Of a stretch of 64,000 nucleotides of DNA, positions 40,785 through 50,492 are shown piece by piece (position 1 is the first letter of the stretch; each line of letters begins with the position of its first letter). The DNA comes from Nonomuraea roseoviolacea subsp. carminata (GTDB lineage Bacteria; Actinomycetota; Actinomycetes; Streptosporangiales; Streptosporangiaceae). Made by a program: the position numbers and the translations under genes. The notes under the pieces are model-generated. The model was not told where the DNA came from. It searched no databases and saw nothing but the letters and a program-made list of their open reading frames with translations. The stretch spans positions 2,046,001 to 2,110,000 of the forward strand of contig NZ_JAMZEC010000001.1 in NCBI RefSeq assembly GCF_024172185.1, written 5' to 3'.

Positions 40785-41474
40785 TCAGTACGCCTGGCCG
40801 TACACGCCACGCGACTGGTCGCGGACGATCTTGCCGTCCTCCAGCTCCACGACACGCTTGCGCATGGAGTCGACGATGGCCGCGTCGTGCGTGGCCATGA
40901 CGACAGTAGTGCCGGTTCGGTTGATGCGGTCCAGCACCTTCATGATGCCGATGCTCGTCGCCGGGTCGATGTTGCCCGTCGGCTCGTCGGCCAGCAGGAT
41001 CATCGGCCGGTTGACGAACGCGCGCGCCATGGCGACACGCTGCTGCTCGCCACCGGACAGCTCGTCGGGCATGCGGTGCGCCTTGCCCTCCAGGCCGACC
41101 AGCTCGATGACCTCGGGCACCACCTTGCGGATGAAGCGCCGCGGCTTGCCGATGACCTCCAGGGCGAACGCCACGTTCTCGTAGACGTTCTTGTTCGGCA
41201 GCAGCCGGAAGTCCTGGAAGACGCAGCCGATGCGGCGGCGCAGGTGCGGCACCTTGAAGTTGGAGAGGCGGGCCAGGTCCTTGCCGGCGACGTGGATGGC
41301 GCCGGAGTTGGGCCGCTCCTCCTTCAGGACCAGTCGCAGGAACGTGGACTTGCCTGATCCCGAGGGACCGACGAGGAACACGAACTCGCCCTTGTCCACG
41401 TCCACCGAGACGTGGTCGAGCGCGGGCCGGTTCTGGTTCGCGTAGACCTTGGTGACATTATCGAAATGGATCAC
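40785..41474 (-). CDS. ftsE: cell-division ATP-binding protein FtsE
   Basis: This 229-residue ABC ATPase has Walker A ([13 protein letters not shown], near residue 38), Q-loop [22 protein letters not shown], signature [15 protein letters not shown], Walker [14 protein letters not shown] and the H-loop ATHDA. Length and the short DxP-rich tail match FtsE. It works with FtsX, encoded next. The gene order ftsE-ftsX-smpB is conserved in actinobacteria, with prfB upstream; here a microprotein gene on the opposite strand lies between prfB and ftsE. Confidence 0.97.
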   Translation of the reverse strand: MIHFDNVTKVYANQNRPALDHVSVDVDKGEFVFLVGPSGSGKSTFLRLVLKEERPNSGAIHVAGKDLARLSNFKVPHLRRRIGCVFQDFRLLPNKNVYENVAFALEVIGKPRRFIRKVVPEVIELVGLEGKAHRMPDELSGGEQQRVAMARAFVNRPMILLADEPTGNIDPATSIGIMKVLDRINRTGTTVVMATHDAAIVDSMRKRVVELEDGKIVRDQSRGVYGQAY

Positions 41475-41677
41475 GAGAGCATCACGGCATGCCAGTCTAG
41501 GGGTCAGGACGGAAGCGAGGGTGGCACATGCCCACTTCCCGCCGCGCGGCCGTCGGGGACGTCTTTCTTTACCGATGATCGACGTTCCGATTGGCCAGGG
41601 GACAGTCTAGGGGGAAGACTGGCATGGAACGTCCATAACGGAAACAAAACGATTGTGCGGCTACACTTGGGGCTGAC

Positions 41678-41869
41678 ATGAGTTGCCAACACCTCGTCTG
41701 CGCGCAGTGCGCCCACCCGGTCATCGAGGGTCGCTGCGCGGTCTGCCGCGCCAACCGCGAGCGGATGCACAACCACGGCTTCGCCGGGCTGTCACCCGCT
41801 CTCATCGTCGGGCTGCTGCTCGCGCTGTTGTTCCTGACCCTCGTGCTCAAGCACCTGAGCGGCCTCTAG
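41678..41869 (+). CDS. zinc-ribbon plus transmembrane microprotein
   Basis: This 63-residue protein has four or five cysteines in CQHLVCAQCAHPVIEGRCAVC (two CxxC knuckles plus a CQH), forming a probable zinc ribbon. A basic linker (RANRERMHNHG) and one transmembrane helix (PALIVGLLLALLFLTLVLKH) follow. It is on the strand opposite to its neighbours, between prfB and ftsE. Such proteins occur beside prfB in other actinobacteria, as far as I recall. Function unknown. Confidence 0.75.
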   Translation: MSCQHLVCAQCAHPVIEGRCAVCRANRERMHNHGFAGLSPALIVGLLLALLFLTLVLKHLSGL

Positions 41870-41870
41870 G

Positions 41871-41887
41871 GGGCGCCGGGGGCGCCC
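41871..41887. terminator. short hairpin between convergent genes
   Basis: GGGCGCC-GGG-GGCGCCC is a perfect 7-base-pair stem with a 3-base loop directly after the microprotein stop (41869) and before the prfB stop (41896). It may serve both genes. Confidence 0.5.
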
Positions 41888-41895
41888 GGACGGCT

Positions 41896-43014
41896 CTAGA
41901 CGGCCGCCTCGGACTCCTGCCGGCGCATCCAGCGGATCTCCGACTCGATGAACCCGTCGAGGTCGCCGTCGAGCACGGCCGACGGGTTGCCCGCCTCGGT
42001 GCCCGTGCGCAGGTCCTTCACGATCTGGTACGGGTGCAGCACGTAGTTGCGGATCTGCGTGCCCCAGGACGTCGTCGTGGCGCCGCGCAGCTCCGACATC
42101 TTCTCCGCCTCCTCCTGGCGCTTGCGCTCCAGCAGCTTGGCCTGGAGCACGGCCATGGCGGTCGCGCGGTTCTGGAGCTGGGAGCGCTCGTTCTGGCAGG
42201 AGACCACGATGTTGGTCGGCAGGTGCGTGATGCGGACGGCCGAGTCGGTCGTGTTGACGCCCTGGCCGCCGGGACCGGAGGAGCGGTAGACGTCGACGCG
42301 GATCTCGTCCTCGTTGATGTCGATGTGGTCGGTCTGCTCGACCACCGGCACGATGTCCACGCCGGCGAACGACGTCTGGCGGCGGCCCTGGTTGTCGAAG
42401 GGGCTGATGCGCACCAGGCGGTGGGTGCCGTGCTCACCGCGCAGCGTGCCGTACGCGTAGGGGGCCTTGACCGTGAACGTGGCCGACTTGATGCCGGCCT
42501 CCTCGGCGTAGGAGGTCTCGTAGACCTCGGTCGGGTAGCCCTTGCGCTCGGCCCAGCGGAGGTACATGCGCAGCAGCATCTCGGCCCAGTCGGCGGCGTC
42601 GACGCCACCGGCCTGCGAGTTGATCGTCACCAGCGCCTCGCGGGCGTCGTACTCCCCCGACAGCAGGGTGCGGACCTCCAGCGCGCCGATGTCGGAACGC
42701 AGCGCGGCCAGCTCCTTGTCGGCCTCGGCGCGCGTGTCGTCGTCGCCCTCCTCGGCGGCCAGCTCGTAGAGCACGCCGAGGTCGTCGAGCCGGCGCGCCA
42801 GCCCGTCGACGCGGTTGAGCTCGCCCTGCAGGTGGGACAGCTTGCTCGTGACCTTCTGCGCCTGCTCGGGGTCGTCCCACAGGTCGGGGGCGGCCACCTG
42901 CTGCTCCAGCTCCTCGATCTGCTTGCGCATCGCGTCGAGGTCGAGCACGTCCTGGATGCTCCGGAGCGTGCCCGCGAGCTCGTTGATCTCTTCTGCCGGA
43001 TCGATGACTGCCAC
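41896..43014 (-). CDS. prfB: peptide chain release factor 2
   Basis: This 372-residue protein is RF2. The tripeptide anticodon SPF is in [18 protein letters not shown], the GGQ catalytic loop is in [24 protein letters not shown], and an N-terminal coiled-coil domain (residues 1-100) precedes them. It reads UAA and UGA. The GTG at 43014 gives the actinobacterial N-terminus [12 protein letters not shown]; the ribosome binding site is close (GGGAG 2 bases away). There is no internal UGA or frameshift slippery site, as is usual outside proteobacteria and bacilli. Divergent from a lipoprotein gene (47 bases). Confidence 0.97.
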   Translation of the reverse strand: MAVIDPAEEINELAGTLRSIQDVLDLDAMRKQIEELEQQVAAPDLWDDPEQAQKVTSKLSHLQGELNRVDGLARRLDDLGVLYELAAEEGDDDTRAEADKELAALRSDIGALEVRTLLSGEYDAREALVTINSQAGGVDAADWAEMLLRMYLRWAERKGYPTEVYETSYAEEAGIKSATFTVKAPYAYGTLRGEHGTHRLVRISPFDNQGRRQTSFAGVDIVPVVEQTDHIDINEDEIRVDVYRSSGPGGQGVNTTDSAVRITHLPTNIVVSCQNERSQLQNRATAMAVLQAKLLERKRQEEAEKMSELRGATTTSWGTQIRNYVLHPYQIVKDLRTGTEAGNPSAVLDGDLDGFIESEIRWMRRQESEAAV

Positions 43015-43061
43015 GTCTCCCAAGGGTACGCGACCCTCACGCGCCCGAATAACATGGCGAG

Positions 43062-44105
43062 GTGCGTGCATCCGGTCGGCTCAGGACGCTGGCGCTCGCC
43101 GCCGGGCTGCTGGCCGGCGCGACCGCCTGCTCAGGCGGCTCCGCCGCGCCTCCGTCGGCGTCCGTGACGCGCGCCGCCGTCACCTCCTCGGCGACCGCCA
43201 CGCCGGCGCCGCCGCCCCCCGAGGTCACCCGGGCCCAGGCGGGCGAGGTGTTCTCCACGCTGACGGCGACCGACGACGTGCTGCGGGCCGCCGCGCCCAA
43301 GCTGCGCGACGGCACGCTGCGCGACGCGCTCGACCTCACCCGCGACGCCGAGGCCCAGCTCACCACGGCCGCCTACCAGTCCACGGGCTACCATCCGCCT
43401 CGTTACGAGTGGGGCTCGCCCGTCCTGTACGTGCCCCGCTTCCCCGCCGGCGCGGAGTCGCCGTGGTTCACCGCCCTGGTGACCCGTGACGGTCATCCGA
43501 CGCTGCTGACCTTCGCCAGGGTCAACAGGGGCGCCGAGTGGCAGATCAGCGCGGTGACCCGGCTGCTGGACGGGCAGGACCCGCCGCCGGTCCAGCTCGA
43601 CTCCGAGGGCTACGCGACGGCGCTCGACCCGGGCGACAAGAGCGTGACCATCAGCCCGCAGTACATGGGGCCGCTGCACGCGACGGTGGCCGAGGCGGGC
43701 GCCACCGGGGTGGCGGCGGGCCTGATCGCGCCCGGCCCCTACACCACCGACCTGGCCGAGGAGATCAGCGACGAGCGCACGGCGGCCAAGGAGGACGGGC
43801 TCAGTTACGACTCGATCTTCAGCGGCAACGACTACCCGGTCTACGCGCTGCGCACCCGCGACGGTGGCGCGCTGATCCAGTACTCCCTGTCGCGCAACAC
43901 GACCACGACGGCGCAGACCAACGTGAAGGACTTCATCCCGGTGCCCGACGACGCCCAGTGGGCGATCGACGAGCCGAAGGTCCGGCGCACGCTCAAGCTG
44001 ACCGAGACGCACCAGTACGCCACGGCCGTGCCGCCGGCGTCGGCGCCGGCGGCCGCCCGGGTCATCGCCCACGAGGGCGGGCTCACCCGCGCCTCGGGCG
44101 AGTGA
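43062..44105 (+). CDS. secreted lipoprotein of unknown function (DUF8094-like)
   Basis: This 347-residue protein has a lipobox (AGATACSGG, Cys23), a Pro/Thr/Ala spacer (to about 53) and one large domain with [35 protein letters not shown]. The C-terminal half contains [14 protein letters not shown] and [21 protein letters not shown] associate this pattern with uncharacterised actinobacterial lipoproteins; no catalytic motif is visible. It is divergent from prfB, and a repeat array (44112-44205) follows it. Confidence 0.75.
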   Translation: MRASGRLRTLALAAGLLAGATACSGGSAAPPSASVTRAAVTSSATATPAPPPPEVTRAQAGEVFSTLTATDDVLRAAAPKLRDGTLRDALDLTRDAEAQLTTAAYQSTGYHPPRYEWGSPVLYVPRFPAGAESPWFTALVTRDGHPTLLTFARVNRGAEWQISAVTRLLDGQDPPPVQLDSEGYATALDPGDKSVTISPQYMGPLHATVAEAGATGVAAGLIAPGPYTTDLAEEISDERTAAKEDGLSYDSIFSGNDYPVYALRTRDGGALIQYSLSRNTTTTAQTNVKDFIPVPDDAQWAIDEPKVRRTLKLTETHQYATAVPPASAPAAARVIAHEGGLTRASGE

Positions 44106-44111
44106 GCCGGG

Positions 44112-44205
44112 GCACGTGACACCGGCGCCGCGCGACGCCCCGGCACGTGACACCGGCGCGCGACGCCTTGGACCGGTGAGTCCCGCCACGTGACAGCGGC
44201 GCCTC
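44112..44205. repeat. three copies of a CACGTGACA(C/G)CGGCG element
   Basis: CACGTGACACCGGCG occurs at 44113 and 44144, and CACGTGACAGCGGCG near 44188, separated by GC-rich spacers that also repeat (GCGACGCC). They lie between the lipoprotein stop and the glutamate dehydrogenase stop. CACGTG is itself a palindrome. The function is unknown; a terminator or slippage product is possible. Confidence 0.7.
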
Positions 44206-44248
44206 GGACAGGTGGTCCCCGCCCGAGGCGTCCCCTGAGGCTGCGGCC

Positions 44249-47200
44249 TCACTCCTCGCCGTGCGGCAGGTTGCTGGTCGCGACGAGCGTGCGGACGGCG
44301 CGCAGCGCGACCGACAGCGTGGCCAGGTCGAAGTTGTCGCTCTCCCAGATCTCCGACAGCGTCTGCCGGGCCCGGGCCACGGCGGCCGAGTTGGCGTCCG
44401 TCCAGAGAGCCAGCCGCTCCTCCGGCGACAGGCCCGGCGTGCTGCGCGTCAGGACGTCGCGGGTGAGCGAGGCGTGCGCGGCGTAGAGGTCGTCGCGCAG
44501 CGCCGAGCGGGCCATCGAGTTCCACCGGTTGTCGCGCGGCAGGGAGATGACGCGCTCCCTGAGCCGGGCGAGCTGGAGCCGGTCGGCCAGGTCGAAGTAC
44601 ACCTCGGCCACCTCGTTGACCGGCCGCTCGGCGACCGAGGAGATCTCCACCAGGTCGAACGTCGAGTACGCGGGCACCATCGCCGCCACCCGCTCGGCCA
44701 GGTCCACGGGCACGCCCCGGGCCACGAAGGAGTCGCGGCGCTCCTCGAAGGCGGCCAGGTCCGGGCCGGTGAGGAGCTTGGGGATGTGCGCGAGCAGGCC
44801 GTTGACGCCCTTGACGAAGAACCCGGCCGCGGCGGCGAGGTCGAGCGGCGGGCGGCGGTTGGTGAGCAGCCAGCGGGTGCCCCGCTCGGCCAGCTTGCGC
44901 GCCTCCAGCAGCATGGCGATCTGGGTGCTCGTGTCGACGACGTTGTCCAGCGCCTCCACCTGGCGGTAGAAGCTGGGCAGGTCGAAGACCTCGCGGGCGA
45001 CGAGGTAGGCGCGCACGATGTCGGGCGTCGAGGCGCCGGTCTCCTCAGCGAGGCGGAACATGAACGTGGTGCCCATGGAGTTGACCAGCTCGTTCACCAC
45101 GCAGGTGGTGATGATCTCGCGGCGCAGCGGGTGGGCGTCCATGTAGTCGCGGAAGCGCTCGCGCAGCGCCGACGGGAAGTACGACACCAGCCACGAGGCG
45201 AGGTACGGGTCGTCGGGCAGGTCGGAGGCGAGCAGCTCGGCGTCCACCACCAGCTTGGTGTAGGCGAGCAGCACCGAGAACTCCGGCGCGGTGAGCCCGA
45301 GCCGGGCCTGGCGGCGCTCGGCCAGCGTCTTGTCCGACGGCAGGAACTCCAGCTCGCGGTTGACCAGCCCGTCGCGTTCGAGCCGGCGCAGGTAACGGGC
45401 GTGGATGTGGAGCATCTCCACGGCCTGGGAGCGGGCGGCGGCGAGCACCACGTTCTGCGCGTAGTTGTCGCGCAGGACGAGGTCGGCGACCTCGTCGGTC
45501 ATCGAGGTGAAGACCTCGTTGCGCTGGGTGTCGGTGAGCCTGCCGTCGCGGACGACCTGGTCGAGCAGGATCTTGATGTTCACCTCGTGGTCGGAGGTGT
45601 CGACGCCCGCGGAGTTGTCGATGAAGTCGGTGTTGACCAGCCCGCCGTTGAGCGCGAACTCGATGCGGGCGAGCTGGGTGAAGCCGAGGTTGCCGCCCTC
45701 GCCGATGACCTTGCAGCGCAGCTCGGCGGCGTCGACGCGCAGCGGGTCGTTGGCCTTGTCGCCGACGTCGGCGTGGGACTCGACGCTCGCCTTGACGTAG
45801 GTGCCGATGCCGCCGTTCCACAGCAGGTCGACCGGGGCCTTGAGGATGGCGCTGATCAGGTCGTTGGGCGCCATGGAGCTGACGCCGGCCGGCAGGTCGA
45901 GCGCCTCGCGCATCTGCGGGGTGATCGAGATCGACTTGGCGGTGCGCGGGAAGACGCCGCCGCCCGCCGAGATCAGCTCGGACGAGTAGTCGGCCCACGA
46001 GCTGCGCGGCAGCTCGAACAGGCGCTGCCGCTCGGCGAACGAGGTGGCCGCGTCCGGGTCGGGGTCGATGAAGATGTGCCGGTGGTCGAAGGCGGCGACC
46101 AGGCGGATGTGCCGCGACAGCAGCATGCCGTTGCCGAACACGTCGCCGGACATGTCGCCGACGCCGGCCACCGTGAAGTCGGTGGTCTGGACGTCGACGC
46201 CGGTGGTGCGGAAGTGGTACTTGACCGACTCCCAGGCGCCGCGGGCGGTGATGCCCATGGCCTTGTGGTCGTAGCCGATGGAGCCGCCGGAGGCGAAGGC
46301 GTCGCCGAGCCAGAAGCCGTAGTCCTTGGCCACGCCGTTGGCGATGTCGGAGAACGTCGCGGTGCCCTTGTCGGCGGCCACGACCAGGTAGGGGTCGTCG
46401 CCGTCGTGCCGGACGACGTCGGCGGGCGGCACGACCTTGCCGTCGACGAGGTTGTCGGTGACGTCGAGCAGGCCGGAGATGAACGTCCGGTAGCAGGCCA
46501 CGCCCTCGGCCAGCACCTCCTCGCGGGAGCCGGAGGCCGGGGGCCGCTTGACGACGAACCCGCCCTTGGACCCGGTCGGCACGATGACGGTGTTCTTGAC
46601 CATCTGCGCCTTGACCAGGCCGAGGATCTCGGTGCGGAAGTCCTCCATGCGGTCGGACCAGCGCAGGCCGCCTCGGGCCACCTTGCCGAAGCGCAGGTGG
46701 ACGCCCTCGACCCGCGGCGAGTACACGAAGATCTCGTACTTGGGCCGCGGCAGCGGCAGCACGCTGATCGCCTGCGAGTCGAACTTGAGGGAGATGTAGT
46801 CCTTGCGGACGCCGTCGACGCTCTGGAAGTAGTTGGTGCGCAGCGTCGCCTCGATCATCTCGAGGTACGCCCGCAGGATCCGGTCCTCGTCGAGCGAGGC
46901 GACCTCGTCCAGCGCGCCCAGGACCTCCTCCCGCAGGGCCTCGGCCAGGTCGTCGCGCGTGTCCTGGGGGCGGCGCGGGTCGAGCCGGGCCTCGAACAGC
47001 CTGACCAGCAGCCGCGACAGCCGGACGTTGCCGATCAGCACCCGCTCCATGTAGCGCTCGGAGAAGGCGCTGCCGGCCTGGCGCAGGTACTTGGCGTAGA
47101 CCCGCAGGATCTCGACCTGCTCCCAGGTCAGCCCGGCGCGCAGGATCAGCGCGTTGAAGTTGTCGGCCTGGACGCGGCCCCGCCACAGCGCGAGCAGGCC

Positions 47201-49177
47201 GTCCTCGAACAGGCGCTTGACGTCGTCGCCCGCGGCCGAGTCGGAGGCGGTGAAGCGCAGGCCGAAGTCGTAGATCCAGCAGTTGCGCGTGTCGTCGTCG
47301 GCCGTGGCGGCCGGGGCGGCGGAGTCGGGGGCGGCCCTGCGGTAGGTGTCGATCTCGTACGGGCGCTCGTCCACGACCTCGACGCCGAGCCGCTGGATGA
47401 GCGGCAGCGCCTTGGACAGCGAGATGGGCTCGCCGACCTTGTAGATCTTCAGCCGGCGCTCGCCCTCCTCGGCGTCGTCCGGCACGTACAGGTCGATGTC
47501 GATGGGGCGCTCGTCGCCGGCGGTGGCCAGCCGCTCCAGCCGGAGCACGTCGGCGACGGCCGTCTCGGGCGCGAAGTCGGCCTTGTAGCCCTCGGGGAAC
47601 GCCTGCTGGTAGCGGCGGACCAGCCGGGGCGCCTGGTCGTCGGGGACGGTGTCGGTGAGCGCGACCGCCAGGTCGTCGGCCCAGGAGCGGGTGATCGCGG
47701 CCAGCCGCGCCTCCAGCTCCTCGACGTCCACCTCGGGCTGCGGGAGCTGCTTGCCGCGCTCGCCGCGGATGACCACGTGCAGGCGGGCCAGCGCCGACTC
47801 GCCGATCATCGCGCTGTAGTCGAGCGACCGGCCGCCGAGCGCCTTCAGCAGCACCTCCTGCATCTTCAGCCGCACCTGGGTGGTGTAGCGGTCGCGCGGC
47901 AGGTAGATGAGGCAGGAGATGGAGCGGCCGTAGTCGTCGGGGCGCAGGAACAGCTTGACCTGCTTGCGCTCGCGCAGCCGCAGCACGCCGAGCGCGATCG
48001 GCAGGAGCTGCTCGACCGAGGTCTGGAACAGCTCGTCGCGGGGGAAGGTCTCCAGGATCTCGATGAGGTCCTTGCCGTCGTGGCTGTCGGCGGCGAGCCC
48101 GGCCATCTCCAGCACGGCGGCCAGCTTGCGGCGCAGCACGGGGATGCGGGAGATCGACTCGTTGTAGGCGACGTGGGTGAACAGGCCGAGGAAGCGGCGC
48201 TCGCCGATGACCTCGCCCTGGGGGGAGAACAGCTTGACCCCGATGTAGTCGAGGTAGGCGGCCCGGTGGACGGTGGCGCGGGAGTTGGCCTTGGTGATGA
48301 TGAGCTGCCGCTTCTCGCGCGCCTTGGCGCGCACCTCGGGCGGCAGCACGGAGAAGCTGGTCGAGCCGATCTTGTCGTCGCGCAGGATGCCGAACGCGGT
48401 GCCGGGCAGCGCGCGCAGCGCGTCGCCCTCGTCGGTGCTCTCCAGGCGGTACTCGCGGTAGCCGAGGAAGGTGAAGTGCCCGTCGGCGAGCCAGCGCAGC
48501 AGGTCGATGCTGTCCTCGACCTCGGCCGGCTCCAGCGGCGGCGGGTTCATCGACAGGTCCTCGGCGGTCTGCTCGGCCAGCGCCCGCATCTTGGAGAAGT
48601 CCTCGACCGCGTGCCGGACGTCGGTCAGCACCCGCTGGAGGTCGTCCTCCAGCCGCTTGAGCACCTCGGGGTCGGACTGCCGGTCGATCTCGATGTGGAT
48701 CCAGGACTCGACCATGAGCTGGCCGGTGACGTCCTCCTGGCCGCGGCCGAGCATGCGGCCCGTCATGTCGCGGCGCACCCGCATCTGGGGGTGGACGAGC
48801 AGGCGGATGCCGATGTCGTGCCGGTCGAGCTCCATCGTGACCGAGTCGACGAGGAACGGCATGTCGTCGGTGACGACCTCCACGACGGAGGCGCCGGGGT
48901 CCCAGCCGTGCTCGGCCACCGTGGGGGTGTAGGCCCGGACCGCGGCGCGGCCCTGCGGGCGCACGGCGGCCAGCCGGCGCTGGGACATCGCGGGGCCGTA
49001 GACCTCGACGGGGCCACGGTCGAGCAGGTCCTCCGGCGCCACGTGCCGGTAGTAGACCCGCAGCAGGCCCAGCGCCTCGTCGGGACTCGTGTCGTCGCTC
49101 ACGGCCGCGAATCTCTGCGCGGCTCGCTGGAGCAACTCGTCCTTGGCCTCGTCGAGCTTGGCCTCGTCGAGCGGCAT
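44249..49177 (-). CDS. gdh: large NAD-specific glutamate dehydrogenase (about 180 kDa class)
   Basis: At 1642 residues this is the L_180 class of NAD-glutamate dehydrogenase, which oxidises glutamate to 2-oxoglutarate and ammonia. It has ACT-like N-terminal domains (1-700), a catalytic dehydrogenase core (about 700-1250) with VARGGLRWSDRMEDFRTEILGLVKAQMVKN, VPTGSKGGFVVKRPP and GVGDMSGDVFGNGMLLS, and a helical C-terminus. The mycobacterial homologue (Rv2476c) is about 1624 residues. I start at the ATG at 49177 (MPLDEAKLDEAK), because AAAGGAG lies 10 bases upstream; ATGs at 49213 and 49219 are alternatives without as good a site. That ribosome binding site lies in a potential CTCAC-AAAGGA-GTGAG hairpin. 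Confidence 0.95.
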   Translation of the reverse strand: MPLDEAKLDEAKDELLQRAAQRFAAVSDDTSPDEALGLLRVYYRHVAPEDLLDRGPVEVYGPAMSQRRLAAVRPQGRAAVRAYTPTVAEHGWDPGASVVEVVTDDMPFLVDSVTMELDRHDIGIRLLVHPQMRVRRDMTGRMLGRGQEDVTGQLMVESWIHIEIDRQSDPEVLKRLEDDLQRVLTDVRHAVEDFSKMRALAEQTAEDLSMNPPPLEPAEVEDSIDLLRWLADGHFTFLGYREYRLESTDEGDALRALPGTAFGILRDDKIGSTSFSVLPPEVRAKAREKRQLIITKANSRATVHRAAYLDYIGVKLFSPQGEVIGERRFLGLFTHVAYNESISRIPVLRRKLAAVLEMAGLAADSHDGKDLIEILETFPRDELFQTSVEQLLPIALGVLRLRERKQVKLFLRPDDYGRSISCLIYLPRDRYTTQVRLKMQEVLLKALGGRSLDYSAMIGESALARLHVVIRGERGKQLPQPEVDVEELEARLAAITRSWADDLAVALTDTVPDDQAPRLVRRYQQAFPEGYKADFAPETAVADVLRLERLATAGDERPIDIDLYVPDDAEEGERRLKIYKVGEPISLSKALPLIQRLGVEVVDERPYEIDTYRRAAPDSAAPAATADDDTRNCWIYDFGLRFTASDSAAGDDVKRLFEDGLLALWRGRVQADNFNALILRAGLTWEQVEILRVYAKYLRQAGSAFSERYMERVLIGNVRLSRLLVRLFEARLDPRRPQDTRDDLAEALREEVLGALDEVASLDEDRILRAYLEMIEATLRTNYFQSVDGVRKDYISLKFDSQAISVLPLPRPKYEIFVYSPRVEGVHLRFGKVARGGLRWSDRMEDFRTEILGLVKAQMVKNTVIVPTGSKGGFVVKRPPASGSREEVLAEGVACYRTFISGLLDVTDNLVDGKVVPPADVVRHDGDDPYLVVAADKGTATFSDIANGVAKDYGFWLGDAFASGGSIGYDHKAMGITARGAWESVKYHFRTTGVDVQTTDFTVAGVGDMSGDVFGNGMLLSRHIRLVAAFDHRHIFIDPDPDAATSFAERQRLFELPRSSWADYSSELISAGGGVFPRTAKSISITPQMREALDLPAGVSSMAPNDLISAILKAPVDLLWNGGIGTYVKASVESHADVGDKANDPLRVDAAELRCKVIGEGGNLGFTQLARIEFALNGGLVNTDFIDNSAGVDTSDHEVNIKILLDQVVRDGRLTDTQRNEVFTSMTDEVADLVLRDNYAQNVVLAAARSQAVEMLHIHARYLRRLERDGLVNRELEFLPSDKTLAERRQARLGLTAPEFSVLLAYTKLVVDAELLASDLPDDPYLASWLVSYFPSALRERFRDYMDAHPLRREIITTCVVNELVNSMGTTFMFRLAEETGASTPDIVRAYLVAREVFDLPSFYRQVEALDNVVDTSTQIAMLLEARKLAERGTRWLLTNRRPPLDLAAAAGFFVKGVNGLLAHIPKLLTGPDLAAFEERRDSFVARGVPVDLAERVAAMVPAYSTFDLVEISSVAERPVNEVAEVYFDLADRLQLARLRERVISLPRDNRWNSMARSALRDDLYAAHASLTRDVLTRSTPGLSPEERLALWTDANSAAVARARQTLSEIWESDNFDLATLSVALRAVRTLVATSNLPHGEE

Positions 49178-49635
49178 GTCGCTCTCACTCCTTTGTGAGG
49201 GTTTGCCATACATGTTCATAGCCAGGCCTCTGGTTCCCCGAAAGGCGGGAAATAGTGCGCGCGCGTCATCGCCCGCGCACGGGAGGGGCCCGCCGGTCCG
49301 CCCGTGCCCGGCACGGCGCCGGTCGGACGCCTGGCCGCGCCTCGTGGGCGCACGGGCACACCGGACGAATCCGGTGCCGCCGGCATGCCGGGGCCGCCGC
49401 TGTGGAGCGGCAGGCCACGCTGGGAAAAGGCGGTGACACCAGCATCCCACACCTGGGACGCGCCCGCCGTACGACGCGGACGCCGACGTGGGCCGCCGTC
49501 GTCGCCGGCCCACCTGTACGGGAGGATGGGCGCAGCCGTTTCGGGCCCCACCGAACACCTCCCCCAGATCGCCCGGCCATGGGCAGCCGGACGCATGCCT
49601 TGCCGTACCGATATCACCCGAAAAGGGCGAAGACG
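49178..49635. other. 458-base region between gdh and the anti-sigma gene, no gene seen
   Basis: This holds the gdh leader, including a hairpin with the ribosome binding site (49183-49198), and the presumed gdh promoter. Open frames on both strands here are Arg/Pro-rich and look like antisense noise. No tRNA, repeat or other RNA was recognised. Confidence 0.5.
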
Positions 49636-49830
49636 TCAACGTGACATCGACATGGGGGGATCGTCCTCGGAGGCGGAGGGGTGCTTGAGCTCGTCGAGCT
49701 GACCGGGGAGCGCGGCCAGTTCCCTGAGCTCCGCCTGGCATGAAAGGCACGTGTCGAGGTGGCGCTCGAACGCCTCCAGGTCCTCTTCGTCCAGGACACC
49801 GAGGACGTAGGCGACCACCTCTTCGTGCAT
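49636..49830 (-). CDS. minimal zinc-binding anti-sigma factor (ZAS/zf-HC2)
   Basis: This 64-residue protein consists of little more than a ZAS domain: FERHLDTCLSCQAELREL has the H-x3-C-x2-C zinc motif (His24, Cys28, Cys31 region). A short acidic tail follows. No transmembrane helix is present, unlike in many zf-HC2 anti-sigma factors, so it is a soluble, RsrA-like redox-responsive candidate. Its ATG overlaps the sigma factor stop by one base (TGATG). It should bind and silence that ECF sigma factor until the zinc site is oxidised or released. Confidence 0.88.
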   Translation of the reverse strand: MHEEVVAYVLGVLDEEDLEAFERHLDTCLSCQAELRELAALPGQLDELKHPSASEDDPPMSMSR

Positions 49831-50384
49831 CAGCCGGCTACCCCCTTGTCGCGCAGCAGCTCCCGCAGAGCCCGTATCCCGTAATAGAGCCTGGACTTCA
49901 CCGTACCCGGCGGGATCCCCAGGATCTCCGCCGCCTCATTAATCGTACGGTCCCTGAGATAGGTCTGCTCAATGACTTCGCGGTGTTCTTCCGACAGGCT
50001 CCGCAGCGCCTCGGCGACGACTATCGCCGACAACGCCCGCTCGGATCCGTCGGGGACCGCCAACATGTCGACTTCGGGTGGCTCGACCTCGTGGGGCCGG
50101 ACGCTCTTGCGCCGGCGGCCGTCGATCACGATGCGGCGGGCCACGGTCAGCAGCCACGCCCAGATGAGGCTCGGTTCCCATTGCAGTCTTGCCGAGTTGC
50201 GCCAGGCCCGGACGAGCGTCTCCTGTACGACGTCCTCGGCCCATTGCAGATCGTTGCCGGTCGACTTGCGTATGTGGCGCAGCAGAGGGCCGCCGAACTC
50301 CTGGTAGAGGACCGCGATGCGGTGCTCCGCCTCGGCATCCGCACTCTCGAACCTGCCGTCGAGGTGACTTAGCACGGGGCACAT
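49830..50384 (-). CDS. ECF-type RNA polymerase sigma factor (SigL-like)
   Basis: This 184-residue protein has region 2 (IAVLYQEFGGPLLRHIRKSTGNDLQWAEDVVQETLVRAWRN, with AWLLTVARRIVIDGRRR) and region 4 (LSEEHREVIEQTYLRDRTINEAAEILGIPPGTVKSRLYYGIRALRELL). It lacks regions 1 and 3, which is the ECF layout. The linked ZAS gene and spacing resemble M. tuberculosis sigL-rslA. It diverges from the DUF4142 gene start by about 108 bases, so the shared upstream region likely contains an autoregulated promoter driving the envelope redox genes 50493-55490. I could not pick a reliable -35/-10. Confidence 0.92.
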   Translation of the reverse strand: MCPVLSHLDGRFESADAEAEHRIAVLYQEFGGPLLRHIRKSTGNDLQWAEDVVQETLVRAWRNSARLQWEPSLIWAWLLTVARRIVIDGRRRKSVRPHEVEPPEVDMLAVPDGSERALSAIVVAEALRSLSEEHREVIEQTYLRDRTINEAAEILGIPPGTVKSRLYYGIRALRELLRDKGVAG

Positions 50385-50492
50385 CTTTACACCTTCGTTA
50401 TGAGTCCGGTAGCCACTCCGATAACTCCAGTCATTTCTGACTATTCGCCGCTAGAAGTGAACCGGTCCCCGAGGCCCCGCGTACCTCCGACC

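Noticed and set aside
41896..43014. Programmed +1 frameshift in prfB
   Set aside because: The frame is continuous from GTG to stop with no internal UGA near codon 25.
44261..49198. Plus-strand open frame of 1645 codons opposite glutamate dehydrogenase
   Set aside because: Antisense shadow; Val/Gly/Asp/Arg/Glu-rich without motifs, fully covered by gdh on the other strand.
49216..49617. 133-codon minus-strand frame between gdh and the anti-sigma gene
   Set aside because: Arg/Pro/Gly-rich, no ribosome binding site, overlaps the gdh leader and has several equally long frames on the other strand.
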